Below the pieces are notes generated by a model, which worked only from the letters and a program-made list of their open reading frames with translations, made no database searches and was not told the DNA's origin. Shown one piece after another: positions 1-8,749 of a stretch of DNA of 64,000 bases (position 1 is the stretch's first letter; every line of letters begins with the position of its first letter). The stretch is from Bifidobacterium aemilianum (lineage in GTDB: Bacteria; Actinomycetota; Actinomycetes; Actinomycetales; Bifidobacteriaceae). The stretch is from the NCBI RefSeq assembly GCF_003315635.1, contig NZ_PDCG01000002.1, positions 1 through 64,000 on the forward strand. Direction: 5' to 3'. The translations under genes and the position numbers were made by a program.

Positions 1-75
1 TGGTTGGGGGGTGGGCGGGGGGGGGGCGGGCGGGGAGGGGGGTGGGGAGGGGGTGTGTGTTGGTGGGGGGGGAGG
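1..75. repeat. G-rich low-complexity stretch
   Basis: The first 75 bases are almost entirely G with scattered T, A and C, including several runs of five or more G. On the minus strand this is a C-rich tract directly downstream of the transporter gene's stop codon. Such DNA could fold into G-quadruplexes, or it could mark a poorly resolved contig region; nothing codes here convincingly. Confidence 0.6.
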
Positions 76-1107
76 TCAGGCGGTTGCGGGGGTGGGGATG
101 GGTTGCTTGGCTGAACCCTTTTCGCCGTTGTCGCTGTGGGCGGCGATGCCGTGCTTGTCATCGTGCTGGCGCCACCAGTCGGCCAGGAGGGAGCCGGAGA
201 TGTTGTGCCAGACCGAGAAGAAGGTGGAGGGGATGGCAACAACCGGGTTGGCGGCGAAGGCCTGGAGGGCCAGGGTGGCACCCAGTCCGGAGTCCTGCAT
301 GCCGACCTCGAAGGTAATGGCCTTCTGCTGGGCGTAGCGGAAGCCCTTGGGGTAGATCCGGTACATGAGCTTGCTGAATCCGAAGCCCAGACTGAAGCCG
401 CAGAGGTTGTGGAGCATGACCACCGGCAGGACCAGGGCGGTCTCGGCGGAGAAGAGCTTGGCGTGGTTGACCGCTACGACCACACCGATGATGACCAGGA
501 TGCAGATCTGCGAGACTGCCGGCAGGGCCACGGTGACCTTCTTGACCTTGTCCTTGAAGATGGCGTGGACGGCCAGGCCCAGGCAGACGGGGATCAGTAC
601 GACCTCCAGGGCGGTCAGGAAGAGCTTCTGCGTAGGGATGGTGACGTACTGGCTGGCCAGGGTGGACATGAGGAAGGGGATCATGATGGGGGCCAGGAGG
701 GTGGAGACCAGACCGATGGAGACATCAAGGGCCACATCGCCGCGTGCCAGGTAGGACATGACGTTGGAGGAAGTGCCCGAAGGGCAGCAGCCCACCAGGA
801 TCACACCCACGGCCACCACCCCGTCCAGGCGGAAGACCCAGCACAGGAGCACGGCCAGCAGGGGCATGATGATGTAGTGGGCCACGGTGCCGACAATCAC
901 CATCAGGGGCATCTTGACGATCCGCTTGAAGTCCTCGATATCCAGGGTCAGCCCCATGCCGAAGAGAATGATGCTGAGGAAGTAGTTTGTGTAGCTTTTG
1001 GCCCAGATACTGATGGAGGGAAGGAAGAAATTGGCCATGGCCCATACCACTACGACCAGGATGAACCATTTCGTCAGCCAGTTGCCGAATTTCTCCACGG
1101 TTTTCAT
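76..1107 (-). CDS. Bile acid:sodium symporter (BASS) family transporter
   Basis: This is an integral membrane transporter of about 343 residues in the bile acid/Na+ symporter fold, a family whose bacterial members move organic anions (bile acids, ketopantoate and similar) with sodium. Hydrophobic segments fill most of the protein, starting near residue 15. Two family signatures are visible: GCCPSGTSSNVMSY near residue 105 and EVGMQDSGLGATLA near residue 265, the two crossed-helix substrate/Na+ sites. The ATG at 1107 is chosen over one seven codons upstream because a GAGGGA ribosome site sits just before it. The C-terminal 30 residues are polar and variable. The gene stands alone and is transcribed away from its neighbour. 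The substrate cannot be told from sequence. Confidence 0.88.
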   Translation of the reverse strand: MKTVEKFGNWLTKWFILVVVVWAMANFFLPSISIWAKSYTNYFLSIILFGMGLTLDIEDFKRIVKMPLMVIVGTVAHYIIMPLLAVLLCWVFRLDGVVAVGVILVGCCPSGTSSNVMSYLARGDVALDVSIGLVSTLLAPIMIPFLMSTLASQYVTIPTQKLFLTALEVVLIPVCLGLAVHAIFKDKVKKVTVALPAVSQICILVIIGVVVAVNHAKLFSAETALVLPVVMLHNLCGFSLGFGFSKLMYRIYPKGFRYAQQKAITFEVGMQDSGLGATLALQAFAANPVVAIPSTFFSVWHNISGSLLADWWRQHDDKHGIAAHSDNGEKGSAKQPIPTPATA

Positions 1108-1306
1108 TGCATTCCCTCTTTCGCGCACTCAGTTGGGGTATTGACACAAGATAGAAGATGGAGAAGGCCTGTCCAGCTCCCTGACCGAATGGTGGACATA
1201 GCTCATGGGGAACTTGCGAAACTCGGCACGAATGCCGGCCCTTGGACGGTCCCACCATTACACTGGACACAGCATTATTCGCATTGGTTCCGAGAAAGGG
1301 AGCGTT

Positions 1307-1762
1307 ATGGTAAACCGTGCTGAACGCAGGGCGCAGGCAAAGCGCGGGAGCAAGGGTGTTCCGTCACAATATGATCAGACCCAGGGGAGGGCCCGGTCCG
1401 GCATGGTGGACGAGTACAGCCTCCAGGAACGCTCCCGACGGCTCGAAGAACACGCCAAGGGCGAGTGGAAGCCGTCCTCCAGCACCATTGATGCCAAACT
1501 GACCCTGGATGACATCAACAGCTATAACCCCGAGCGTGTCCATAAGCACCGCAGCCTGCGGCAGTGGCTCAGGCTCTTCAGCTGGATTCTCATCAGCCTC
1601 TCGGCCATTGCCTTCATTGTCGTCATGTGGCTTCCCAAGCACCCCATCTGGCTGGTCATCACGGTCTCGGCAGTGTTCGCGGTGGGAGTCCTCGGTATCC
1701 TCCTGTTCGCAGGTGGGGCCAAGGACAATCCCAATCTTGACGAGTATGGGACGGCCATCTAG
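1307..1762 (+). CDS. Small membrane protein, function unknown
   Basis: A protein of about 151 residues beginning MVNRAERRAQAKRG; an AAAGGGAG ribosome site precedes the ATG at 1307. The N-terminal half is polar and strongly basic, followed by two hydrophobic helices (roughly residues 88-108 and 115-135) with a short turn between them, and a short acidic tail. This layout, basic cytosolic head plus a two-helix hairpin, is common in conserved actinobacterial proteins without assigned function. I do not recognise a catalytic motif. A strong hairpin terminator follows, so it is probably a single-gene unit. Confidence 0.75.
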   Translation: MVNRAERRAQAKRGSKGVPSQYDQTQGRARSGMVDEYSLQERSRRLEEHAKGEWKPSSSTIDAKLTLDDINSYNPERVHKHRSLRQWLRLFSWILISLSAIAFIVVMWLPKHPIWLVITVSAVFAVGVLGILLFAGGAKDNPNLDEYGTAI

Positions 1763-1787
1763 GCAACCAGCCCGCTTCGGCTTGTCG

Positions 1788-1833
1788 ACCCCCATCAGCA
1801 GCAGCTTACGAGCGACTTCTGGTGGGGGTTTTA
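1788..1833 (+). terminator. Rho-independent terminator after the small membrane protein
   Basis: An 11-bp stem (ACCCCCATCAG at 1788-1798 against CTGGTGGGGGT at 1819-1829, one G-T pair) is followed by a run of T. It lies 26 bases past the stop of the preceding gene. Confidence 0.8.
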
Positions 1834-1948
1834 TATCTGTGCCAGCTTCGACGGGCGACCTGCGACCTCAGCTGTTTTCATTTGCGGCCCTTTGGCCCTA
1901 TCATGTGGATATAGGCATGGTTGACAGCCAGAAACAAGGATGTGTCAA

Positions 1949-3184
1949 ATGAAGGTAGATGTGCTTACCCGGGAATACCCGCCCCATGTATATGGTGGCG
2001 CTGGTGTCCATGTCAAGGAGCTCTCCCAGGTGCTGGCAGAGAGGCTTGACGTGACCGTCAGGGCCTTCGACGGGTTGCGCGCCCCCCATGACATTCCACC
2101 CATACCCGGAGGCATGCCCCGGGGCAGTCTCAGTGTTGTTGGCTATGACCCAACGCCCGACCTGTCCACGGCCAATCCTGCCATGAAGACCTTTGGCGTC
2201 GACCTGCAGATGGCCTCTGATGTCTCCGGTGACCTGGTCCATGCCCACACCTGGTACGCCTGCCTGGCCGGCTGCCTGGCCCAGGAGCTCCATGAGATAC
2301 CCCTGGTCGTCACAGCCCATAGCCTTGAGCCCTTTCGGCCATGGAAGCGCGAACAGTTGGGTGGGGGCTACAATCTCAGCTCCTGGGCCGAACGCGAGGC
2401 CTTTGAGCATGCGGACCGGATCATCGCCGTCTCCAACGGCATGCGCAAGGACATTCTGGCCGCCTACCCGCAGGTGGACCCGCGCAAGGTCGTGGTGATT
2501 CATAACGGCATCAGCCTGGGGGATTTCCGGACCCCGGCCTCGGACGACCTTGGCTGGCAGGTCTTCGACCGCTACCATATCGACCGGTCCCTGCCCACCC
2601 TGCTCTTTGTGGGCCGCATCACAAGACAGAAGGGATTGCCATACTTACTCAAGGCCCTCCACCAGGTGGAGCCCGGCATACAGGTGGTCCTGTGCGCCGG
2701 AGCCCCGGACACCCCTGAGATTCTGGCCGAGGTCAAGGCCGAGGTCGAGGAGCTCAACCAGGAACGCGGCCATGTGATCTGGATTGACGAGATGCTGCCC
2801 AAGGCCGAGCTCAATGCTTTGGAGCACGGTTGTGACGCCTTCGTCTGTCCCAGCATCTACGAGCCCCTGGGCATCGTCAATCTGGAGGCAATGGCCTGTG
2901 GGTTGCCGGTGGTGGCCAGTGCGACCGGTGGCATACCCGAGGTGGTCCTTGACGGCCAGACCGGCTATCTGGTATCCATTGACCAGGTCCATGACGGCAC
3001 CGGCACACCCACCAAGCCTGAGGAGTTCGTGCAAGGCCTGGCCCAGGCCATCAACCGGGTCATGTCCGACCCCGACAAGGCCAGGGCTATGGGCCTGGCT
3101 GGCTATGAGCGGGCCCGGGACCACTTCAGCTGGGAGACCATAGCCGATCAGACCGTGGACCTCTACGGGAGCCTGCTGGGCTGA
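1949..3184 (+). CDS. glgA: Glycogen synthase, actinobacterial GT4 type
   Basis: A glycosyltransferase of 411 residues that extends alpha-1,4-glucan from a nucleotide-sugar donor; in Actinobacteria this type uses ADP-glucose and also makes maltose-1-phosphate. It starts MKVDVLTREYPPHVYGGAGVHV, the classic N-terminal donor/acceptor loop of the GlgA family. The C-terminal Rossmann half shows FVGRITRQKG near residue 210 and the E-x7-E element in CPSIYEPLGIVNLEAMACGLP near residue 305. An AAGGA lies eight bases before the ATG at 1949; the ATG at 1940 overlaps that site and is less likely. Length and motifs match the family. It probably serves storage glycogen synthesis; no other glg gene is in the window. 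Confidence 0.9.
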   Translation: MKVDVLTREYPPHVYGGAGVHVKELSQVLAERLDVTVRAFDGLRAPHDIPPIPGGMPRGSLSVVGYDPTPDLSTANPAMKTFGVDLQMASDVSGDLVHAHTWYACLAGCLAQELHEIPLVVTAHSLEPFRPWKREQLGGGYNLSSWAEREAFEHADRIIAVSNGMRKDILAAYPQVDPRKVVVIHNGISLGDFRTPASDDLGWQVFDRYHIDRSLPTLLFVGRITRQKGLPYLLKALHQVEPGIQVVLCAGAPDTPEILAEVKAEVEELNQERGHVIWIDEMLPKAELNALEHGCDAFVCPSIYEPLGIVNLEAMACGLPVVASATGGIPEVVLDGQTGYLVSIDQVHDGTGTPTKPEEFVQGLAQAINRVMSDPDKARAMGLAGYERARDHFSWETIADQTVDLYGSLLG

Positions 3185-3239
3185 GTGTTCTGAAAGGCCA
3201 CTGTCTGTGCTGATGCCTGCCTGGTGTCATAATGAGGGT

Positions 3240-4160
3240 ATGAGAGCACAAGTCACCCCATCCGATTCGCCTGTCCACGAGGGCAGAGGGCCAGCGGCAG
3301 CCCTGGAACTCAAGCAGGTGGAATTCCGGCGGTCGGGTCGGGTCATCCTTCAGGATGTGAACCTACGGGTCATGCCGGGCGAGCGCTGGGTCCTCTTCGG
3401 CCCCAACGGCATCGGCAAATCCACCCTGGTGCAGATGATGAGCAGCCGTGGCTTCCCCTCCAGCGGCAGTGTCGATATATTGGGCAACCGTCTGGGCAAG
3501 GTGGACGTCTTCTCATATCGACATCGGATTGGTTTGAGCTCGGCCGAACTTTCCCGGTCCTTCCCCTACGATGAGGACCCCCTGGACGCCATCGTCACGG
3601 CTCTGACCGCCACCACAGGGCGTTGGCGGGACTCGTACACGGCCGAAGACTATGGCAAGGCCAGGTCCCTCATGCGGCAGTTCGGCATCCAATACCTGGA
3701 AGGCAGGGAGTTTTTCCGCCTGTCGGAAGGCGAAAGGACCCGGGTGCTGATCTGCAGGGCCCTGATGGCTGATCCGGACCTTCTGATTCTTGACGAACCC
3801 ACCACAGGTTTGGACCTTGGCGGTCGGGAGCTGGCCCTCCAGGCTTTGAGCTCCATCGCCGGGCAGCGGGACCAGCGGGCTGTGGTCCTGGTGACCCACC
3901 GCTTGGAGGAGATTCCCCGGGGCTTCAACAAGGTCGCCATCATGGGTCGGATTCAGGGCGATGAAGCCAGCGCTCGCAGAGACGACCTGAGCGGACGTGA
4001 CCCGCAGCCTGGAACCATCACCTACCAGGGAGGGCTGCGCGGCGGCTTTACTGGGAAGCGGCTCACGCAGATCTTCGGCCTGCCCATGCTGGTGACTGAG
4101 GACCGTGGCCGTTGGAGCGCCATCGCCGACTATCAAGATACCAGCAGGGAAGGGCAGTGA
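3240..4160 (+). CDS. ABC-type ATP-binding protein, single domain
   Basis: A cytoplasmic ATPase of 306 residues with one nucleotide-binding domain: Walker A GPNGIGKST near residue 60, signature LSEGERTRVLICRALM near residue 163, and Walker B with D-loop [12 protein letters not shown] near residue 182, then a switch histidine in LVTHRLEE. A GAGGG precedes the ATG at 3240. No permease gene is adjacent, so either the partner is elsewhere or the protein is a soluble ABC ATPase of the YlmA/ModF type. Its stop overlaps the start of the tRNA methyltransferase by one base (TGATG), so the two are translationally coupled. The specific function is not known. Confidence 0.85.
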   Translation: MRAQVTPSDSPVHEGRGPAAALELKQVEFRRSGRVILQDVNLRVMPGERWVLFGPNGIGKSTLVQMMSSRGFPSSGSVDILGNRLGKVDVFSYRHRIGLSSAELSRSFPYDEDPLDAIVTALTATTGRWRDSYTAEDYGKARSLMRQFGIQYLEGREFFRLSEGERTRVLICRALMADPDLLILDEPTTGLDLGGRELALQALSSIAGQRDQRAVVLVTHRLEEIPRGFNKVAIMGRIQGDEASARRDDLSGRDPQPGTITYQGGLRGGFTGKRLTQIFGLPMLVTEDRGRWSAIADYQDTSREGQ

Positions 4161-5215
4161 TGAGCCTGAGACGAGGACCGCTGCAGGCGGGAGAGAAGGT
4201 GCAGTTCACCGACCGCAAGGGCAAGCGAATCAGCGACCAGCTACAGGTGGCTGGTTCTACCCAGACCGAGCACGGTCTGATCCTCCATGATGATGTGATC
4301 GGGCGACCCCAGGGAAGTCTGGTTACGACGGTTCGGGCCAAGCGGGAAGATCAGCTGGACCCAGACCACCCTGAGCGCAACGCCGGCAAGCCCTGGAAGG
4401 CCACCAGGGCCATTGGGGGCTGGCAGTACGCCGTCATGCGCCCGCGTATGGCCGACTATGTCCTTTCCATGCCCAGGGGTGCCCAGATCATGTACCCCAA
4501 GGACATCGCCAGGGTCATCCAGCTCGGCGACATCCGCAAGGGCATGCGGGTGCTGGAGTCCGGTGCCGGATCTGGGGCCATGAGCCTGAACCTCCTTGAT
4601 GCGGTTGGCGACCAGGGGGAGCTGACCACCATTGAGATGCGGCCTGAGTTCGCCAAGGTGGCCGAGGCCAACGCCACCCTGTATTACGGGGGTTTCCCGG
4701 ACTGGTGGAAGGTCCTTACCGGTGACTTCGACTCGGTCGCCGCCGGTCTGGAGGAGGCCTACTATGACCGGATCGTCTTGGACATGCTGGACCCCTGGAA
4801 CCGACTGGACCAGGCCTATCGGGTCCTGTCGCCGGGCGGGGTCCTGACCGCTTATGTGACCACCAGCACCCAGCTCAGCCGTCTGGCCGAGGCCCTGCGA
4901 CATGCCGAGGTCTGGACTGAGCCAGACATCAGCGAATGCCTGGAGAGAGATTGGAAGGCCCAAGGCCTGGCCGTCCGCCCCGACCACCAGATGATCGGGC
5001 ACACTGGCTTCCTGCTGACCACCCGATCCATGGCCCCAGGCTTCCAGGCCCTACGCAAGCGGGACCGGGCCAGCAAGGACACGGCCACGGACATAGACTC
5101 CCTGACCCCGCAGGAGCGGGCAGAGCAACTGGAAAGCTTGGAGCTGCGGGACATTTCGGACAGAAAACTCCGCAAGGTGCTCAGGGACCTGGACGCCCAG
5201 GTGCAAGCCCTCTAA
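4160..5215 (+). CDS. trmI: tRNA (adenine-N1-)-methyltransferase, TrmI family
   Basis: This 351-residue SAM-dependent enzyme is predicted to methylate N1 of A58 in the T loop of tRNA, as the TrmI tetramers of Actinobacteria and Thermus do. The N-terminal ~75 residues form the small beta-domain (ending near GRPQGSLVTT). The Rossmann methyltransferase core carries the SAM loop VLESGAGSGAMSLNLL near residue 133, the acidic residue in TIEMRPEF, and the catalytic-face motif DRIVLDMLDPW near residue 205. The ATG at 4160 overlaps the upstream ATPase stop. A C-terminal basic and coiled extension follows the core. The pairing with an ABC ATPase is probably transcriptional only. Confidence 0.9.
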   Translation: MSLRRGPLQAGEKVQFTDRKGKRISDQLQVAGSTQTEHGLILHDDVIGRPQGSLVTTVRAKREDQLDPDHPERNAGKPWKATRAIGGWQYAVMRPRMADYVLSMPRGAQIMYPKDIARVIQLGDIRKGMRVLESGAGSGAMSLNLLDAVGDQGELTTIEMRPEFAKVAEANATLYYGGFPDWWKVLTGDFDSVAAGLEEAYYDRIVLDMLDPWNRLDQAYRVLSPGGVLTAYVTTSTQLSRLAEALRHAEVWTEPDISECLERDWKAQGLAVRPDHQMIGHTGFLLTTRSMAPGFQALRKRDRASKDTATDIDSLTPQERAEQLESLELRDISDRKLRKVLRDLDAQVQAL

Positions 5216-5299
5216 GGCCAAGCCGGCAGTCGGTAGCGAGACAAGGCTGGCGGCAGGCAGAGCGGCTGCTTGCAGGTAGACTGATAGAAGGAGGCTTCC

Positions 5300-5857
5300 A
5301 TGGGTGTCAATATCAAGAAGGTTGCCAAGAAGGCGGGCGGGTACCAGTACCTGCTCATGGTCATGCGCCATGCCAAAACCAAACAGTCCAGTCCGGACGG
5401 AGACTTTGCCCGGCCACTGACCGACAAGGGCGATAAGCAGGCCAAGAAGATGGCCAAGGGATTGGTCAAGGTCGACTTGGTGCCTGACAGGATCGCGGCC
5501 TCGAGCGCCCAGCGGGCCCAGGAGACCCTGGAGATCATGCTCAAATACCTGGGTGACCAGCCCAAGGTCGACTCCCACAAGAGCCTCTACGAAGACGGCG
5601 TGCAAGCAATCTGGGACCAGCTGGCCCAGTCCAAGGACAAGACCCACAGGCTCATGGTGCTCGGGCATGAGCCGACCCTGTCTGTGACCTGCCAGTGGCT
5701 GGCTTCTCCGGCATCCGACCCCGGTCTCCTTGACCTGCTGAATGTGGGTCTTTCTCCGGCGTCCATCGCCATATTCGGCGCCAACAAGCCATTGAAGGAC
5801 TGGTGTACACACGAGGCCGATCTCCTGGCCTTCATCAGGCCCAAGGACCTGGACTGA
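5300..5857 (+). CDS. Histidine phosphatase family protein (SixA-like)
   Basis: A 185-residue protein of the phosphoglycerate-mutase-like phosphatase superfamily. The catalytic histidine is in MVMRHAKT near residue 23, the conserved Arg pair occurs in SSAQRAQETLE, and the second histidine in MVLGHEPTLS near residue 120, matching the SixA arrangement. SixA enzymes dephosphorylate phosphohistidine or small phosphate esters. A GAAGGAGG ribosome site precedes the ATG. The first 15 residues, rich in lysine, are an extension beyond the core. The substrate cannot be inferred. It is followed by a terminator shared with the convergent surface-protein gene. Confidence 0.85.
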   Translation: MGVNIKKVAKKAGGYQYLLMVMRHAKTKQSSPDGDFARPLTDKGDKQAKKMAKGLVKVDLVPDRIAASSAQRAQETLEIMLKYLGDQPKVDSHKSLYEDGVQAIWDQLAQSKDKTHRLMVLGHEPTLSVTCQWLASPASDPGLLDLLNVGLSPASIAIFGANKPLKDWCTHEADLLAFIRPKDLD

Positions 5858-5927
5858 GTGGTATCCATCACTTGGCCTGATTGACCAAGGCTGAGGAACT
5901 CGGAGCCGACAAGCCCGCTGAATACGA

Positions 5928-5982
5928 CCATCCCCATGACCGATTTGAGATGAGTCCGGTCACGGGGATGGTTCTGCTGTTC
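5928..5982. terminator. Bidirectional terminator between convergent genes
   Basis: A 15-bp stem (5928-5942 with 5957-5971, one mismatch) is followed on the plus strand by a pyrimidine-rich stretch. It lies between the phosphatase gene and the convergent surface-protein gene and could serve both. Confidence 0.65.
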
Positions 5983-6012
5983 TGTCTTGTGGGCTAGGAC
6001 TTGCTTGGAGTC

Positions 6013-8452
6013 TTACCCCTTACTGGCTTTGCGTCTGACCCGGAGCAGTCCTAGGGCCAAGCAGGCGCAAGCCAGGCCAGCCACCAGGCAGTCCAGCACC
6101 GGAGCACCTGTGTGGGCGAGATGAGCCGGAGTCATCTGCCCTTGAGCGTCCTGGTCAGTCATGACATCAAGAGGTCGTTGTGGATCGGGGTCGCTGGGTG
6201 CTTCCCCGTCGGCTGAAGGCCTGGAAGCAGGGTTGTTGCTCTGGTCGCCGTTGTTGGGATTACAGCTTGCGCTGTTGCTGTTGGATCCGTTGGACCCGTT
6301 GGAACCATTGCTGTCAGTGGACTCCTTGGACTTGTCTTTGGAGTTGGAGGTGGGGCTGGAGTCATTCGAATTGGCACCGTTCGAGTTGTCCGGCGTCGAT
6401 GGTTGCTGATCGGCAGGAGTGATCTTCTTCTGGTAGACATACATGACCGTTTGCGCCTGGTCGGTGAAGCTGCCCTTGGTTTGCCCCTTGCTGTCGATCA
6501 GGACCCAGCCCTGAATGCTGCGCGGCTTGGTCTCATAGGCGGTGCCGATAGGGCCCGTCAGTATGCTGTCAACCTCCGGTGCCTTGCCTTGCTCGTCCTG
6601 GTAGTGGATGGTGATGGCGCCTCCCATGGCCCGTTGATAGATGAAGGAGACCGCGTGGCTGCTGCCGTCCAGGTGACCTTTGCTATCGCCTTCGGTCCTT
6701 ACCCACTCCCAACCCTTGATGGCGATGGGTTCGAGGTCATAGCCGTCACCGTAGTTACCGCTGATGATCGAATCGTCGGCCAGCTTCTGGTTCTTGTCTC
6801 CCAGATAATGGACGGTGACGTTCTGGCCTGCCGCCTTGCGGTAGATCATGGTGACCTCCTGAGCGCTTCCGGTCAGGCTTCCCGACTCATCACCCACTGC
6901 GTGGTCGAAGGTCCATCCCTGTATTGAGAGGTGTGTGGCTTGGAAGTGGTCTCCCCATCTTCCGCCCTGACCCAGGGTCAGGGCATCCGTTAGCTTGTGC
7001 CCCTGCTGGTCCTGGTAGTGGACCGTGACCGGGGCTCCCACCGCCCTCTGGTAGACCGGATTCAGGTCCTGCTTCCGGTCGGTCACAGTCCCCGAGCTTG
7101 GGCCGCTGACGAATTCCCAGCCTGCCACGGGAGCCGTGGTGTCAATGGCTTTGACATCACCCAGGTTGCCGTTGACGCTGGTGTCTGTGACCGCATGGCC
7201 ACTCTCGTCCGTGATGTTCGCACCGTGCTGGTCAACATAGTGGATGGTAACGGCTTGGCCGGCTGTTCGTGTGTAGGTGTAGATGATGGTCTGCGGCTTG
7301 TCGGAGTAAGAACCGTGGACCGGGGCGCTGCTGGGGTTTCTTCCCTTCGCCGGCGCGGAGAGGCTGAAGGGAATGATCAGGTAGTGGGTGCACTGGGAGG
7401 GAACGGCCTTCCATTGCCCCACGCGGGTGGGGCCGGGGATTGCTGGGGGTGGGTGACGTTCTTGAGGGTGAAGGTGCCCTTGGCTTTGTCGCGGGTGTAA
7501 TCGGTGCCCGCGTTGAAGTAGGACCAGAGACTGATGACGCTGTCGGGAGACAGGAGGTTCTTGGTCTTGTCCAGCAACTCCTTGATGGCCAACCATGTGG
7601 TCTGTTGCTCGTATGGGTAGACGGTGTCCAGGTCCTCGCCATGGGCAAGCTTCATCAGTGACTTGTAATCGACTGTCACCGTGGGATTGGCAGGGTCGAC
7701 ATAGACTGGATCGGTTTCGATGAATCGAAAACCGAAATTGCCATTGATGCCGGTCAGCTTGGGATTGGTGATGCCTGACAGGTCGGCGATGCAGTTGTAG
7801 ACCAGGTTGGCTGATTGAATGTTCGGGCCATTGAGGATTTCCAGCAGTGGCGTGATGTCCTTGATCCGCCCACCGTGTATGGTGAGTTTTTCCAGCTTGG
7901 TGAGTCCCTGGATTGGGGTCACGTCGACGATGTCCGAATGTATGTAGAGGTCATGACCGTCCACCTTGAAGGGGGGATTGAGGTTGAGCTCCATGCTGAG
8001 GTCCAGCTTGGTTACATTGCTGGCGTATTGGATTTTCTCCAAGGAATATTGGGCAACGCCGGTGTTGGTCTGTGCGAGCAGGGGGTGCGATTCCCCTTCG
8101 GGGTGGTCGGGGGTATACACCACGTTACTGATGTAAGTCAGAGTCTTGAGATTGTCCTTGGTGACATCGGCCAGGTAATGGTTGGGGGTGGTGGATGCCT
8201 GTGGATATTGGTCCAGATAGTTGGCCTTCAGGTTGGCCAGCATCAGTTTCGGAAGCGTTTGTTGGGCATCCAGGAATCCAGGTCATCGGAGCCGCTTCTC
8301 TGGAGCTCGGCTGTAGGATTTGCTTGCCCGAACTCCTGAGCTTGGGCCATTGCTGATTCGGGTAAGGCCATGCAGGTAAGCATGGCTAGGGTCACGGTGA
8401 TTCCCAATATGGCGTGGTGCCATGGTATATGCTTATACGGCATGATGCTCAT
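6013..8452 (-). pseudogene. MucBP-repeat cell-wall-anchored surface protein, two frame breaks
   Basis: Three pieces in different frames make one surface protein. Piece 1 (8452-8265) gives a signal peptide (start MSIMPYKHIPWHH, likely cut after ESAMA). Piece 2 (about 8263-7450) is a leucine-rich-repeat-like domain with phrases such as LTKLEKLTIHGGRIKDITPL. Piece 3 (about 7444-6013) has four MucBP repeats of about 70 residues, each opening with a VTIHY- or VTVHY-like strand and ending with an aromatic strand such as VMYVYQK. A Ser/Asn/Asp-rich linker, a sortase motif LAHTG, a hydrophobic helix and a basic tail follow. Adding one base at the G runs 8264-8266 and 7445-7449 (C on the coding strand) joins all three pieces into about 810 residues. 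Such proteins are host-mucus or glycan adhesins. It may be genuinely broken, phase-variable, or intact with sequencing errors. Confidence 0.8.
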
Positions 8453-8610
8453 CCCCCATCAATAATTCATGATCACCGCCCGCTGAGGTCAGAACACTGA
8501 TGGGTGAGTCCCCAACTGCGGCGACTGTCATCCTGCCCTCGGAACATGCCTTGCGCATGACAATCCGAAAACAGTCGGTACCTGTATAGCAAAAGCCTGG
8601 AATTCCAACG

Positions 8611-8637
8611 ACTATACGTTTCTATTCCTACTGTCAA
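8611..8637 (-). promoter_or_regulatory. Candidate promoter of the surface-protein gene
   Basis: Read on the minus strand, TTGACA (8637-8632) and TATAGT (8616-8611) are separated by 15 bases, slightly short of the ideal 17. Transcription would start about 150 bases before the surface-protein ATG. The remaining 8453-8749 region holds the divergent metE leader; I see no riboswitch fold there. Confidence 0.35.
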
Positions 8638-8749
8638 CAGCAGGTATATAAGTCTGATTTATGACGACACCTTAAATTGGCTAATGCATCTATGAGGACC
8701 CGAAGTTGGTAGGCTGAACCCACTACTTCACATCGACATCGGAGGACGC

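Noticed and set aside
136..1323. Long open frame (395 codons) on the plus strand opposite the BASS transporter
   Set aside because: It is the high-GC shadow of the transporter gene; its product is a low-complexity Gly/Asp/His-rich chain with no motif, while the minus-strand protein matches a family.
8710..8732. TGAA-N8-TTCA as a MetR-like site before metE
   Set aside because: The spacing differs from the known TGAA-N5-TTCA site and no metR gene is nearby.
8453..8749. Possible SAM or other methionine-related riboswitch before metE
   Set aside because: No conserved riboswitch core could be recognised; only short palindromes such as TGGAATTCCA are present.
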